From: Maribacter sp.
GTDB lineage: Bacteria > Bacteroidota > Bacteroidia > Flavobacteriales > Flavobacteriaceae
Assembly (NCBI GenBank): GCA_002749285.1
Contig: PDPR01000016.1
Span: 34,075-98,074, forward strand
DNA length: 64,000 nucleotides
Direction: 5' to 3'
In this document: piece by piece, positions 1 to 7,247 of the stretch
Layout of the letters: every line of letters starts with the position of its first letter
How positions within the stretch are numbered: the stretch's first letter is position 1
The notes under the pieces: model-generated
The model's database searches: none
Seen by the model: the letters and a program-made list of their open reading frames with translations, nothing else
Told to the model about the DNA's origin: nothing
Program-made: the position numbers and the translations under genes

Positions 1-2
1 TT

Positions 3-155
3 TTCAACACCAGTGGGTTCACAAAACATGCCGGAACGGAAAAATTACAACAGCAAATCGAGGCTGGAATGTCCGAAACGGATATCAAAGCCACCTGGCG
101 GTCCGATCTGGAATCGTTCAAGGCCATTAGGGCAAAATATTTGATATACGAATAA
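3..155 (+). CDS. C-terminal end of a NamZ-type (DUF1343) exo-beta-N-acetylmuramidase family protein, 5' truncated by window edge
   Basis: Frame 3 is open from the window start to a TAA at 153-155 and reads FNTSGFTKHAGTEKL... ending IRAKYLIYE. The pattern AGTxKLQQQIEAGMSE followed by W..DLE.FK.IR.KYLIY resembles the last ~50 residues of DUF1343 proteins, the family of the B. subtilis muropeptide-recycling enzyme NamZ. Only this tail is visible, so no catalytic residue can be checked. The gene converges on the YkgJ-like gene, with 8 nt between the stop codons. The identification rests on recall of the C-terminal motif and is moderate. Confidence 0.6.
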   Translation, partial: FNTSGFTKHAGTEKLQQQIEAGMSETDIKATWRSDLESFKAIRAKYLIYE

Positions 156-163
156 GACAAAGG

Positions 164-658
164 CTAAGGCAATCTTTTTTTCATTTCCTCGACAATATTG
201 AAGGCTGCGGGACAGATAGCCACATTCTTAAGGGTAAGGTTACCGATCTGCTGGAATTTTTTTCGATCGGTATGCGGAAACCCACGGCATGCCTTGGGAC
301 GGACATCGTAAATGGAACAAAAATTGTCATCGCCCAAAAAAGCACATGGGACCTCCTGAAGCACATAGTCATTGTCCTCATCGACCCTCAGGAACTGGGC
401 GATGAACTTCTGTGGCTTCATCCGAAAAAATTTCGAGATACGCCCAATGTCAATATTGGTGAAAAGAGGGCCTGTGGCCTTACAACAATTGGCACAGGCC
501 AAACAATCCGTCCGTTCAAATTCGGCCTCATGCAGATCCCGCATCACATAATCGAGGTTCTTGGGGGGCTTCCGTTTTAACTTGGCAAAAAACTTTTTAT
601 TGCTACTGTGTTTTTCGGCAGCTTTCTTGGGCAACTGTCTCAGAAGAATATCATCCAT
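164..658 (-). CDS. YkgJ family Cys-cluster (CxxCxxCC) metal-binding protein
   Basis: The protein carries CLACANCCKATGP near residue 50, then further cysteines in the contexts VPCAF, NFCSIYDVRPKACRGFP and ICPAA. This is the CxxCxxCC zinc/iron-chelating cluster of the YkgJ/UPF0153 family (Pfam CxxCxxCC). The exact biochemical role of the family is poorly known, and metal binding is inferred from the cysteines. I chose the internal Met of MDDILLRQL (164 aa), because the longer ORF-track start lies inside the upstream gene. With this start, ATG overlaps the upstream TGA by 8 nt, which suggests translational coupling to the DUF2059 gene. Confidence 0.8.
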   Translation of the reverse strand: MDDILLRQLPKKAAEKHSSNKKFFAKLKRKPPKNLDYVMRDLHEAEFERTDCLACANCCKATGPLFTNIDIGRISKFFRMKPQKFIAQFLRVDEDNDYVLQEVPCAFLGDDNFCSIYDVRPKACRGFPHTDRKKFQQIGNLTLKNVAICPAAFNIVEEMKKRLP

Positions 659-1172
659 TGCCCAAAAGACCCATAAAAATTCCGTACAGCTCACGACTCC
701 ATTTTTCAGATGCCGCGGATATTTCCTTGGTAAGCACCTCCTGCTTATTTATGATTTTTTGACCTAGGGCAGTATTGTAAAATGAATTCAATTCCTCTTT
801 GTGGGCCTGGGTCATTTTTGAACGGTCCGTGGTCAACAGAACACCTGCCTCCGTTTTATAAAAAGCGGCCATCTTTTTTATTTCCCCATGGGAAAAATGT
901 TCTTTGTATATGGGTACCAACATGTTTTTTATATCCTCCATGGCCTTGGCCTTGTTCTCCTCCAGATAGGTCCAGCTTTTTATGTTGTCATCACTCTTGG
1001 GGTAACGACTTTCCATCATCTGCACCAACTGTCCGTAGGCATATTCATATTGTTTCATGGTGCCATTACACTCTAGGTAGTCCTTCACATCCTTGGAAAA
1101 ATCGGTCTCTTGTGCCATAAGGCCCATTGGGGCCATAAGAAAACAAAGAAGTAATATCTTGAATTGCTGCAT
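651..1172 (-). CDS. DUF2059 domain-containing secreted protein
   Basis: This 173-aa protein starts at MQQFKILLLCFLMAPMGLMAQ, a typical signal peptide cleaved after AQ. The track start 15 codons upstream would bury that signal, so the internal Met is preferred. The C-terminal half has HGEIKKMAAFYKTEAGVLL, the core of DUF2059, a helical periplasmic domain of unknown function. It is divergent from the methyltransferase gene, 57 nt away, and its stop overlaps the start of the YkgJ-like gene. A TACTTTGC sequence upstream resembles the Bacteroidota -7 element but has one base fewer than TAnnTTTG. Confidence 0.8.
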   Translation of the reverse strand: MQQFKILLLCFLMAPMGLMAQETDFSKDVKDYLECNGTMKQYEYAYGQLVQMMESRYPKSDDNIKSWTYLEENKAKAMEDIKNMLVPIYKEHFSHGEIKKMAAFYKTEAGVLLTTDRSKMTQAHKEELNSFYNTALGQKIINKQEVLTKEISAASEKWSRELYGIFMGLLGNG

Positions 1173-1229
1173 ATTCGGTTTTTTATAATGGGCCAAAAGT
1201 CCCACTTTTGCCTGCAAAGTACGAATTTT

Positions 1230-1967
1230 ATGGAAACCGATGTTTTCGGCAAGGCTTTATTGGATTATCTCAAGGGTGACCATGATAGGGATATCACCAC
1301 CTACTCTTCCTTGGACGAAGAGGACACCATTCCTGTCCCCTATCTCTTCAGGGGCTATAAGGAAATGCCCAAAATCGAACAAAAGGCATTGGACCTGTGC
1401 CATGGCAATATCCTCGATATAGGATGCGGGGCAGGGAGCCATAGTCTTTACCTCCAGGAAAAAGGATTGCAGGTTACAGCTTTGGACCAGTCTGTCGGAG
1501 CTGTGGCCTGTTGTAATTCAAGAGGTGTCAAAAATACCGTGAACAGCCCTATACTGGACTATAATGGCCAAAAATACGATACCCTGCTACTGCTCATGAA
1601 CGGCATTGGGATTGTTGGCAGACTCAAACTACTAAAGACCTATTTGGAACATTTTAAATCGTTGATGCTTCCAAATGGACAAATCTTACTGGATTCCTCA
1701 GACATCATTTATATGTTCGAAGAGGATGAAACGGAAAAAAATGGGGATAAGACCAATAACCATGAGGGTATGGCCGCTGATGAAAACGACTATTATGGGG
1801 AGGTTGACTTTACCATAACCTACAAAGGAGTATCAAGCAATTCATTTCCATGGTTATATTTGGATTACACGACCTTGTGGCATGCCGCATTGGAATGCCA
1901 CCTAAATTGTGAACTGATCAAAAAAGGGAATCATTATGATTATTTGGCCCGCTTGACCTTCTTGTAA
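1230..1967 (+). CDS. class I SAM-dependent methyltransferase
   Basis: The 245-aa product has motif I ILDIGCGAGSHSLYL near residues 60-74, then LQVTALDQSV, whose acidic residue would bind the SAM ribose. TLLLLMNGIGIVG takes the motif IV position and LPNGQILLDSSD the motif V/VI region. Substrate is not deducible. The family includes many small-molecule methyltransferases, and the charged insert EEDETEKNGDKTNNHE at about residue 170 is not a signature I recognise. I chose Met METDVFGKALL over the ORF-track start because the extra 22 residues overlap the divergent promoter region and look non-coding. Confidence 0.8.
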   Translation: METDVFGKALLDYLKGDHDRDITTYSSLDEEDTIPVPYLFRGYKEMPKIEQKALDLCHGNILDIGCGAGSHSLYLQEKGLQVTALDQSVGAVACCNSRGVKNTVNSPILDYNGQKYDTLLLLMNGIGIVGRLKLLKTYLEHFKSLMLPNGQILLDSSDIIYMFEEDETEKNGDKTNNHEGMAADENDYYGEVDFTITYKGVSSNSFPWLYLDYTTLWHAALECHLNCELIKKGNHYDYLARLTFL

Positions 1968-2012
1968 TACCAAATACATGGTTTTATACGTTATCTTTTA
2001 AATGATTAAACC

Positions 2013-2834
2013 ATGAGCAATCGATTTTGGATAGTACTGATCCTATTTTTGGGCTTAACGGGCAGTTGCTCAAAAGACCCGGGGAACCCAAATGACCAAA
2101 AAGAAAACAATAATTCGGCCAACTATAAGATCGCCGGATCATCTGCCAATGATATCCTATCGAACAACTCCTTTGATAAGCTTCGCATAGAAATCGCCTA
2201 TGTCAAGGGCTACAGACCAACAGCAAATGCAATGACCGATTTCGTTTCCTTCCTTAAGGAACACACCTTCAAGAACAATATTGAATTGGTCTATACCGAA
2301 CTAACTTCCCCAGAAGAAGAGAAATTGACATTAGAGGAAATAGATGCCTTGGAAAAGAAGAACAGGACCATCTTCAATGATGGCAGCACCCTTGGTATCT
2401 ATATCTATTTTGCCGATGCCTCTTCCGAAGACGACGTGGAGGAAGAAAACCTTGTTACCTTGGGGGCCGTGTACTACAATACATCTATGGTCATTTACGA
2501 AGAAACCATTAGGACGTTGGCCAACAAAAGCCCTGTAGTCGATATCGATGATATAGAGACCACAACCTTGAACCATGAATTCGGACATCTTATGGGACTC
2601 GTTAATTTGGGCACCGAACCTGTAAACGGGCATGAAGGAACCACTACGGATGACAACGACAATGAAATAGGCGACAACCACTGTACTGTTGAAGGGTGCC
2701 TTATGCGGGCAGAACTACAGTTTGGTTCCAGCGCAAAAAGAATACTGGAGAAAAGAACGTCCAAAGGTTTGGTTTCCGTTCCCGATTTGGGCCCGGAATG
2801 CCTTTTGGACCTTAAGACCAATGGCGGCCGTTAA
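2013..2834 (+). CDS. secreted zinc metalloprotease lipoprotein (matrixin/archaemetzincin-like fold)
   Basis: The 273-aa protein begins with a lipoprotein signal ending in LTGSCSKD, so it is probably anchored to a membrane and faces the periplasm or cell surface. Around residue 188 it has TTTLNHEFGHLMGLVNLG, an HExxHxxG zincin active site; the usual third histidine of the metzincin motif is replaced by Asn or lies elsewhere. A second conserved-looking block, NHCTVEGCLM near residue 224, supplies two cysteines and the Met expected for a Met-turn. Flavobacterial genomes carry such proteins annotated as membrane metalloproteases. The gene converges on queE with a 35-nt gap. The substrate is unknown. 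Confidence 0.75.
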   Translation: MSNRFWIVLILFLGLTGSCSKDPGNPNDQKENNNSANYKIAGSSANDILSNNSFDKLRIEIAYVKGYRPTANAMTDFVSFLKEHTFKNNIELVYTELTSPEEEKLTLEEIDALEKKNRTIFNDGSTLGIYIYFADASSEDDVEEENLVTLGAVYYNTSMVIYEETIRTLANKSPVVDIDDIETTTLNHEFGHLMGLVNLGTEPVNGHEGTTTDDNDNEIGDNHCTVEGCLMRAELQFGSSAKRILEKRTSKGLVSVPDLGPECLLDLKTNGGR

Positions 2835-2869
2835 AACAAGGTCGATTTCAGGTCATGGGCCATTCCGGC

Positions 2870-3502
2870 TTACGGGATATTCAAATACTTATGGGTCTGC
2901 AAGGACACTTTCCATTTCGAATTCCGCATCACAAAATCGACGATCAAGGGCGTAACCTTATCGCGCACACTCCATTCCGGCTGTAAGTACAATATACAAT
3001 CCTTATTGACCTTCGCCGCCTGTTCCTCGGCAAAGATGAAATCATGCTTATTAAAGACAATGACCTTTAGCTCATGTGCCTTTTCGTAAATGTTCCCCAT
3101 GGGTAATTTGTTCTTTTTCGGGGACAGGCAGATCCAATCCCAAGTGCCACTAAGCGGGTGGGCCCCGGAAGTTTCAATATGGGTCTGTACATTTTTCGCT
3201 TTCAGTGCCTTGGTCAACGGCCCCATATCCCATGTCAATGGTTCCCCTCCTGTCACGACTATCGTATCGGAACAGTCCACTGCCTTCTCAACAATACTTG
3301 TTATATCTGTTGGCGGATGTTTTCTGGGATTCCAACTTTCCTTCACATCACACCAATGACAACCCACATCACAACCACCCACACGTATAAAATAAGCGGC
3401 CGTTCCCTTATAGAACCCCTCTCCTTGTATGGTATAAAATTCTTCCATCAATGGAAGCATCAAGCCCTTATCGACCAATTCCAAAACCTCACCTTTCATC
3501 AT
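2870..3502 (-). CDS. queE: 7-carboxy-7-deazaguanine synthase (radical SAM), queuosine/preQ0 pathway
   Basis: The 210-aa protein has MEEFYTIQGEGFYKGTAAYFIR at the N-terminus and the cluster motif GGCDVGCHWCDVKESW (Cx3Cx2C), which ligates the 4Fe-4S cluster of a radical SAM enzyme. IVVTGGEPL is the typical SAM-binding GGEP motif. QueE rearranges 6-carboxy-tetrahydropterin to 7-carboxy-7-deazaguanine, the third step toward preQ0 and queuosine-modified tRNA. Other que genes are not nearby. A good -7 element lies only 4 nt upstream of the first ATG, so either the mRNA is nearly leaderless or translation starts at Met15 (MLPLMEEF). Confidence 0.9.
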   Translation of the reverse strand: MMKGEVLELVDKGLMLPLMEEFYTIQGEGFYKGTAAYFIRVGGCDVGCHWCDVKESWNPRKHPPTDITSIVEKAVDCSDTIVVTGGEPLTWDMGPLTKALKAKNVQTHIETSGAHPLSGTWDWICLSPKKNKLPMGNIYEKAHELKVIVFNKHDFIFAEEQAAKVNKDCILYLQPEWSVRDKVTPLIVDFVMRNSKWKVSLQTHKYLNIP

Positions 3503-3506
3503 TCGG

Positions 3507-3514
3507 CAAAGATA
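3507..3514 (-). promoter_or_regulatory. Bacteroidota -7 promoter element for queE
   Basis: On the minus strand the sequence is TATCTTTG, a perfect match to the TAnnTTTG -7 consensus of Bacteroidota sigma-A promoters. It lies 4 nt before the first ATG of queE and inside the divergent gap to the HerA-like gene. A TTG for the -33 region is not obvious at the ideal distance. Activity is inferred from the motif alone. Confidence 0.55.
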
Positions 3515-3576
3515 CTACTTACCAATCGTTTTATTGTTGCCTAAAAATGCCCTATTTTTATCAAAAATTTGACCTT

Positions 3577-5082
3577 ATGAGTACCAAAGATGATTTCTTT
3601 GCACATATAGAAGAAGGATACACTACCAAAGGCGATTCGATTACCATGGGTGCCGCGATGCTCGATGGTGAGGCTGTCACCAACGCCCTCGTTAAAGTCC
3701 CTCTTAAAACCTTGAACCGCCATGGTCTGATATCGGGTGCGACAGGAACAGGGAAGACCAAAACACTCCAGGTGCTTGCAGAGAATTTATCGGATAAGGG
3801 GATCCCCGTCCTACTAATGGACCTCAAGGGTGACCTTAGTGGACTTGCCCAGCCCAGTCCGGGACATCCCAAGATCGATGAGCGACATGCCAGAATAGGC
3901 ATCCCCTTTGAGCCAAAAAGCTTTCCTGTTGAAATACTGTCACTTTCAGAACAGGATGGGGTAAAATTACGTGCAACGGTTTCAGAATTCGGCCCAACCC
4001 TCCTATCCAGGATTCTGGATTTGACAGAGACCCAAGAAGGTATCGTTTCCGTGGTGTTCAAATATTGCGATGACAACAAATTGCCCCTTTTGGATTTAAA
4101 GGATTTTAAAAAAGTCCTTCAATATGCGACAGGAACCGGGAAAAAGGAATTCGCCAAGGATTATGGGCGGATCTCGACAAGTTCAACAGGTACGATTTTA
4201 CGAAAGATCATCGAATTGGAACAACAAGGTGCCGATTTGTTCTTTGGGGAGAAATCCTTTGAGGTTGATGATCTGGTACGCATAGATGAAAATGGCAGGG
4301 GGTATATAAATATACTACGCTTAACGGATATACAAGATCGGCCTAAATTGTTCTCGACCTTCATGTTGAGCCTTTTGGCTGAAGTTTATGCTACCTTCCC
4401 TGAACAGGGTGATAGTGGCAGACCGGAACTTATCCTGTTTATTGATGAGGCCCATCTCATTTTCAAGGAAGCCTCAAAAGCCTTGTTGGACCAGATTGAA
4501 AGCATTGTCAAACTAATCCGTTCCAAAGGGATCGGACTTTACTTCGTGACCCAAAACCCGACCGATGTCCCCAATGAGGTTCTAGCGCAATTGGGGCTAA
4601 AAGTGCAACACGCCTTACGTGCCTTTACGGCAAGGGACCGGAAAGCCATAAAACTGACTGCGGAAAACTATCCGATTTCCGATTACTACGACACAAAGGA
4701 GGTCCTTACCTCACTCGGAATCGGAGAGGCATTGATCTCGGCCTTGGATGAGAAAGGGCGCCCCACACCATTGGCCGCCACTTTACTTCGTGCCCCAATG
4801 AGCAGAATGGATATACTTACCGATAAGGAATTGGATTCGGTCATTGAAAATTCGACCTTGGTCAACAAGTACAATGAGGATGTCGATCGGGAAAGTGCCT
4901 ATGAGATACTGAATGAAAAAATAGAAAAAGCCGAAAAAGAGGCCGAAAAAGAAAGAGAAAAACCAACAAGAAGAAAAACATCCACAAGAAGAAGCACAAG
5001 GCAGAACCCCGTAATAAAGGTTTTGACCAGTGCAACCTTTATCCGTGGGGTCTTAGGGGTCTTGAAAAAGGTAATGCGTTAA
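3577..5082 (+). CDS. HerA-like / DUF853 P-loop ATPase
   Basis: The 501-aa product starts at MSTKDDFFAHIEEGY; the longer track ORF runs into queE and was not used. It has a Walker A GATGTGKTKT at about residues 54-63 and a Walker B LILFIDEAHLIF near residue 286. IRSKGIGLYFVTQNPTDVP, a sensor/arginine-finger-like stretch typical of DUF853/HerA-family ring ATPases, follows. The C-terminal tail is highly charged (EKAEKEAEKEREKP, then RRKTSTRRSTRQ) and could bind nucleic acid. No NurA-like nuclease is adjacent, so a HerA-NurA end-resection system is not supported. The gene leads a same-strand run with a lipoprotein and a hydrolase; the next start is 3 nt after its stop. Confidence 0.8.
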   Translation: MSTKDDFFAHIEEGYTTKGDSITMGAAMLDGEAVTNALVKVPLKTLNRHGLISGATGTGKTKTLQVLAENLSDKGIPVLLMDLKGDLSGLAQPSPGHPKIDERHARIGIPFEPKSFPVEILSLSEQDGVKLRATVSEFGPTLLSRILDLTETQEGIVSVVFKYCDDNKLPLLDLKDFKKVLQYATGTGKKEFAKDYGRISTSSTGTILRKIIELEQQGADLFFGEKSFEVDDLVRIDENGRGYINILRLTDIQDRPKLFSTFMLSLLAEVYATFPEQGDSGRPELILFIDEAHLIFKEASKALLDQIESIVKLIRSKGIGLYFVTQNPTDVPNEVLAQLGLKVQHALRAFTARDRKAIKLTAENYPISDYYDTKEVLTSLGIGEALISALDEKGRPTPLAATLLRAPMSRMDILTDKELDSVIENSTLVNKYNEDVDRESAYEILNEKIEKAEKEAEKEREKPTRRKTSTRRSTRQNPVIKVLTSATFIRGVLGVLKKVMR

Positions 5083-5085
5083 TAA

Positions 5086-5643
5086 ATGAAAAAAATAGCC
5101 ATAATAGTTACCGGTACCTGTATCCTTACAGTAGCCGTACAGTGCAAAAAGGAAAAGGACACAAGTTTTCGCATTACGAACCACAGTGTGGGCAAACTTG
5201 AAAAAATCAGTTTGGTCAGGGACCTGGATCTTATCTACTATCAGGATTCCATCGTCAAGGACACCATGAAGCTGACATCCGGCCTAGGGGCCAGAAGCAT
5301 CAAAATCTATGAAAAAGGGGGTAACCATTTGTTGACCATAACCCCGAGTTCCGATAGCATTCCCAAAGTACAGAATGTGCGGATCAATGACCCAAGGTTC
5401 GAAACCGAAAAAGGCATAAGCCTAAACAGCACATTCAAGGACATCAGGGAGAAATACACGATTCAAAAAATCGTGACATCCCTAAACAATATTATCATTT
5501 TCGTAAAAGACAGTGATGTTTATTTCACCATAGACAAGAGTCAATTACCCGAAAGCCTCCGTTATGTATCAAGTCCGAACATAGACCCTGTACAAGTACC
5601 TGATGGGGCCAAAATAAAATACCTGATGATCGCATGGGAATAG
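5086..5643 (+). CDS. hypothetical lipoprotein
   Basis: This 185-aa protein starts with MKKIAIIVTGTCILTVAVQCKKEKD. The hydrophobic stretch ending in Cys-Lys-Lys suggests a lipoprotein signal, although Gln before the Cys is not the textbook small residue. The remainder is soluble and beta-rich in appearance, with no motif I recognise. It follows the HerA-like gene by 3 nt and is probably in the same transcript. No function can be proposed. Confidence 0.65.
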   Translation: MKKIAIIVTGTCILTVAVQCKKEKDTSFRITNHSVGKLEKISLVRDLDLIYYQDSIVKDTMKLTSGLGARSIKIYEKGGNHLLTITPSSDSIPKVQNVRINDPRFETEKGISLNSTFKDIREKYTIQKIVTSLNNIIIFVKDSDVYFTIDKSQLPESLRYVSSPNIDPVQVPDGAKIKYLMIAWE

Positions 5644-5697
5644 ACCCTGTCCAACCTTTTCTCTTTCAACAACCCATTTAAACACCCAAGATATCCT

Positions 5698-6537
5698 ATG
5701 CGCAAAATCCTTAATAGATACCTTCCGATTTATTTTGGAGCTTATTTTAATCTTTTGTCCCACTTCTCCAGAAGAAAAGCTGCCGAAAAGGCGTTCACCT
5801 TATTCTGTAGCCCTAGGAAAGGAAGGGTAAGTGAAGGGCAACAGGATTTTTTGCAAGAAGCGAAAAGTAAGGTGATCACGGACAAAGGCCTTGAACTTCA
5901 GACCTATCAATGGAAAGGCACCAAAGAGACCGTACTCCTTATGCATGGATGGGAGAGCAATACCTATCGATGGAGGAACTTGATTTCCTTTCTAAAAGAA
6001 CAGGATTATAATATCGTAGCCTTCGATGCTCCCGCCCATGGGTATTCAACAGGTAAGATTCTGAATGTGGTCTTATACACAGAATCTACCCAAGCCATCG
6101 TCAATGAGTATGGACCAACATATATCATCGGCCATTCCGTTGGTGGCATGAACGCCTTATACCACCAAGAGAAATACCCGAATGAAACTATAGAAAAAAT
6201 CGTTACCATAGGTGCACCTTCGGATTTGGAGGACGTTATGCTACATTACCAAAGACTATTACGATTCAATGACAAGGTTCTTGATGGATTGGACAAATAC
6301 CTTCAGGAAAAATACGGATTCGGAATCTGTGAATTCTCAACTTCAGAATTCAAAGGCCATTTGTCAAAAAAGGGGCTTATCATCCATGACGAGAAAGACC
6401 CGGTAGCCCCCTTCATCGCTGCGGAAAAAGTACATGCCAAATGGGAAAACAGTGAACTGTATGCAACCCAGGGCCTAGGACATTCGATGCACCAGGATAA
6501 GGTAAACCTAAAAATCATGGACTTTTTAAATTCATAG
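5698..6537 (+). CDS. alpha/beta hydrolase
   Basis: The 279-aa protein shows an ordered alpha/beta-hydrolase core: the oxyanion-hole region LLMHGWESNTYRW, FDAPAHGYS, the nucleophile elbow IIGHSVGGM (Ser near residue 146), the acid in HDEKDPVAP (about residue 232) and the His in GLGHSMHQDK (about residue 261). The N-terminus has no cleavable signal but a mildly hydrophobic segment, so it is probably cytoplasmic or peripheral. It resembles the small esterase/acyl-transfer hydrolases common in Flavobacteria, and the substrate is undetermined. It follows the lipoprotein gene by 54 nt. Confidence 0.8.
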   Translation: MRKILNRYLPIYFGAYFNLLSHFSRRKAAEKAFTLFCSPRKGRVSEGQQDFLQEAKSKVITDKGLELQTYQWKGTKETVLLMHGWESNTYRWRNLISFLKEQDYNIVAFDAPAHGYSTGKILNVVLYTESTQAIVNEYGPTYIIGHSVGGMNALYHQEKYPNETIEKIVTIGAPSDLEDVMLHYQRLLRFNDKVLDGLDKYLQEKYGFGICEFSTSEFKGHLSKKGLIIHDEKDPVAPFIAAEKVHAKWENSELYATQGLGHSMHQDKVNLKIMDFLNS

Positions 6538-6593
6538 AAAAAAGGTGATTTTTATCCACTTATTCCCCTCCACGGGAGAAACCCTTATTATTT

Positions 6594-6967
6594 ATGCAAG
6601 ATATAGCGCCTTTCCACATTGCTATTCACGTCCATAATCTAGCTGAATGCCGCAAATTCCATGGGGAAGTCCTTGACCGTGGAGAATGGCGCAGCAGTGA
6701 CCATTGGGCAGACTTCAATCTTTTTGGCCATCAATCGGTCATTCACTACAAACCTAAATCCGAAGAGGTGCCACATTATGGCGTGGTCCTTACCTTGGGA
6801 CATTTTTGAAAACCTTGCCGGGGAATGGGGTAGAGTCTATTATCGAACCCTACATACGGTTTAAGGGACTTGCCGGGGAACAGGCGACCATGTTCTTTTT
6901 AGGCCCAGCCGGGAATGCACTGGAGTTCAAGACCTTTAAGGATATGGGGCAATTGTTCGCTAAATAG
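6594..6967 (+). pseudogene. decayed VOC-superfamily (glyoxalase/dioxygenase-like) gene
   Basis: The first ORF (71 aa) has FHIAIHVHNLAECRKFHGE, DHWADFNLFGHQSVIH and HYGVVLT, the first half of a small VOC protein with its metal-binding His. It then stops at TGA 6807. The family continuation is found in the other two frames: WDIFENLAG starts at 6796, and [19 protein letters not shown] through [17 protein letters not shown] and a stop at 6965-6967 starts at 6824. At least two lesions are needed: a 1-nt shift near 6795, and a second shift near 6823, probably with loss of a few codons. The normal product would be about 125-130 aa. Sequencing error is less likely with two separate lesions. Confidence 0.85.
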
Positions 6968-6997
6968 ATTTCAACCCGAACGGAATCCACGAAGGAA

Positions 6998-7186
6998 TCA
7001 TTCCTTTTTCTTTTTCAATTTCTCCCTAAGCCAAATAAACACACCGTACATGAGGCCAAATACCATCCCTTCCAAAACCTCCCTAAGGATTATTTCGTTG
7101 GAATATTCCTTTTCCAGAATCAATGAAATACCCACATAAAGCAGGATTGCCGCAAATACTTGTGCCAATAACCTTTTTTTGCCCAT
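6998..7186 (-). CDS. small two-segment membrane protein, unknown function
   Basis: The 62-aa ORF starts at MGKKRLLAQVFAAILLYVG and has one hydrophobic segment at residues 8-24 and a second at about 40-53. A very basic tail, REKLKKKKE, follows. Its composition and positive-inside ends fit a real small inner-membrane protein. The opposite-strand ORF is less protein-like. It lies downstream of the esterase on the same strand, separated by a strong palindrome. No homologue is recognised. Confidence 0.6.
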   Translation of the reverse strand: MGKKRLLAQVFAAILLYVGISLILEKEYSNEIILREVLEGMVFGLMYGVFIWLREKLKKKKE

Positions 7187-7195
7187 AGTACTTAA

Positions 7196-7246
7196 TGGGC
7201 TCGTTTAAACCTTTTCACTTAAGCCGAAAAGGTTTAAACGAGCCCA
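7196..7246. repeat. perfect 21-bp-arm palindrome with GTTTAAAC core (compact member of the dispersed element family)
   Basis: Positions 7196-7216 and 7226-7246 are exact reverse complements (21 of 21), separated by a 9-nt spacer ACTTAAGCC. Each arm carries CTCGTTTAAACCTTTT. The left arm plus spacer resembles the left end of the element at 62040, and the right arm resembles its right end (AAGCCGAAAAGGTTTAAACG). It begins 2 nt after the esterase stop, so its RNA hairpin may also act as a 3' end or stabiliser. It lacks a clean U-tract. Confidence 0.9.
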
Positions 7247-7247
7247 A

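Noticed and set aside
3577-5082. HerA-like ATPase as part of an antiphage system (e.g. HerA with a Sir2, DUF4297 or NurA partner)
   Set aside because: Neighbours are queE, a lipoprotein and a hydrolase; no nuclease or effector partner is present.
6594-6809. 71-aa ORF as an intact small VOC protein
   Set aside because: The missing half is recognisable downstream in other frames, so this is a frameshifted fragment.
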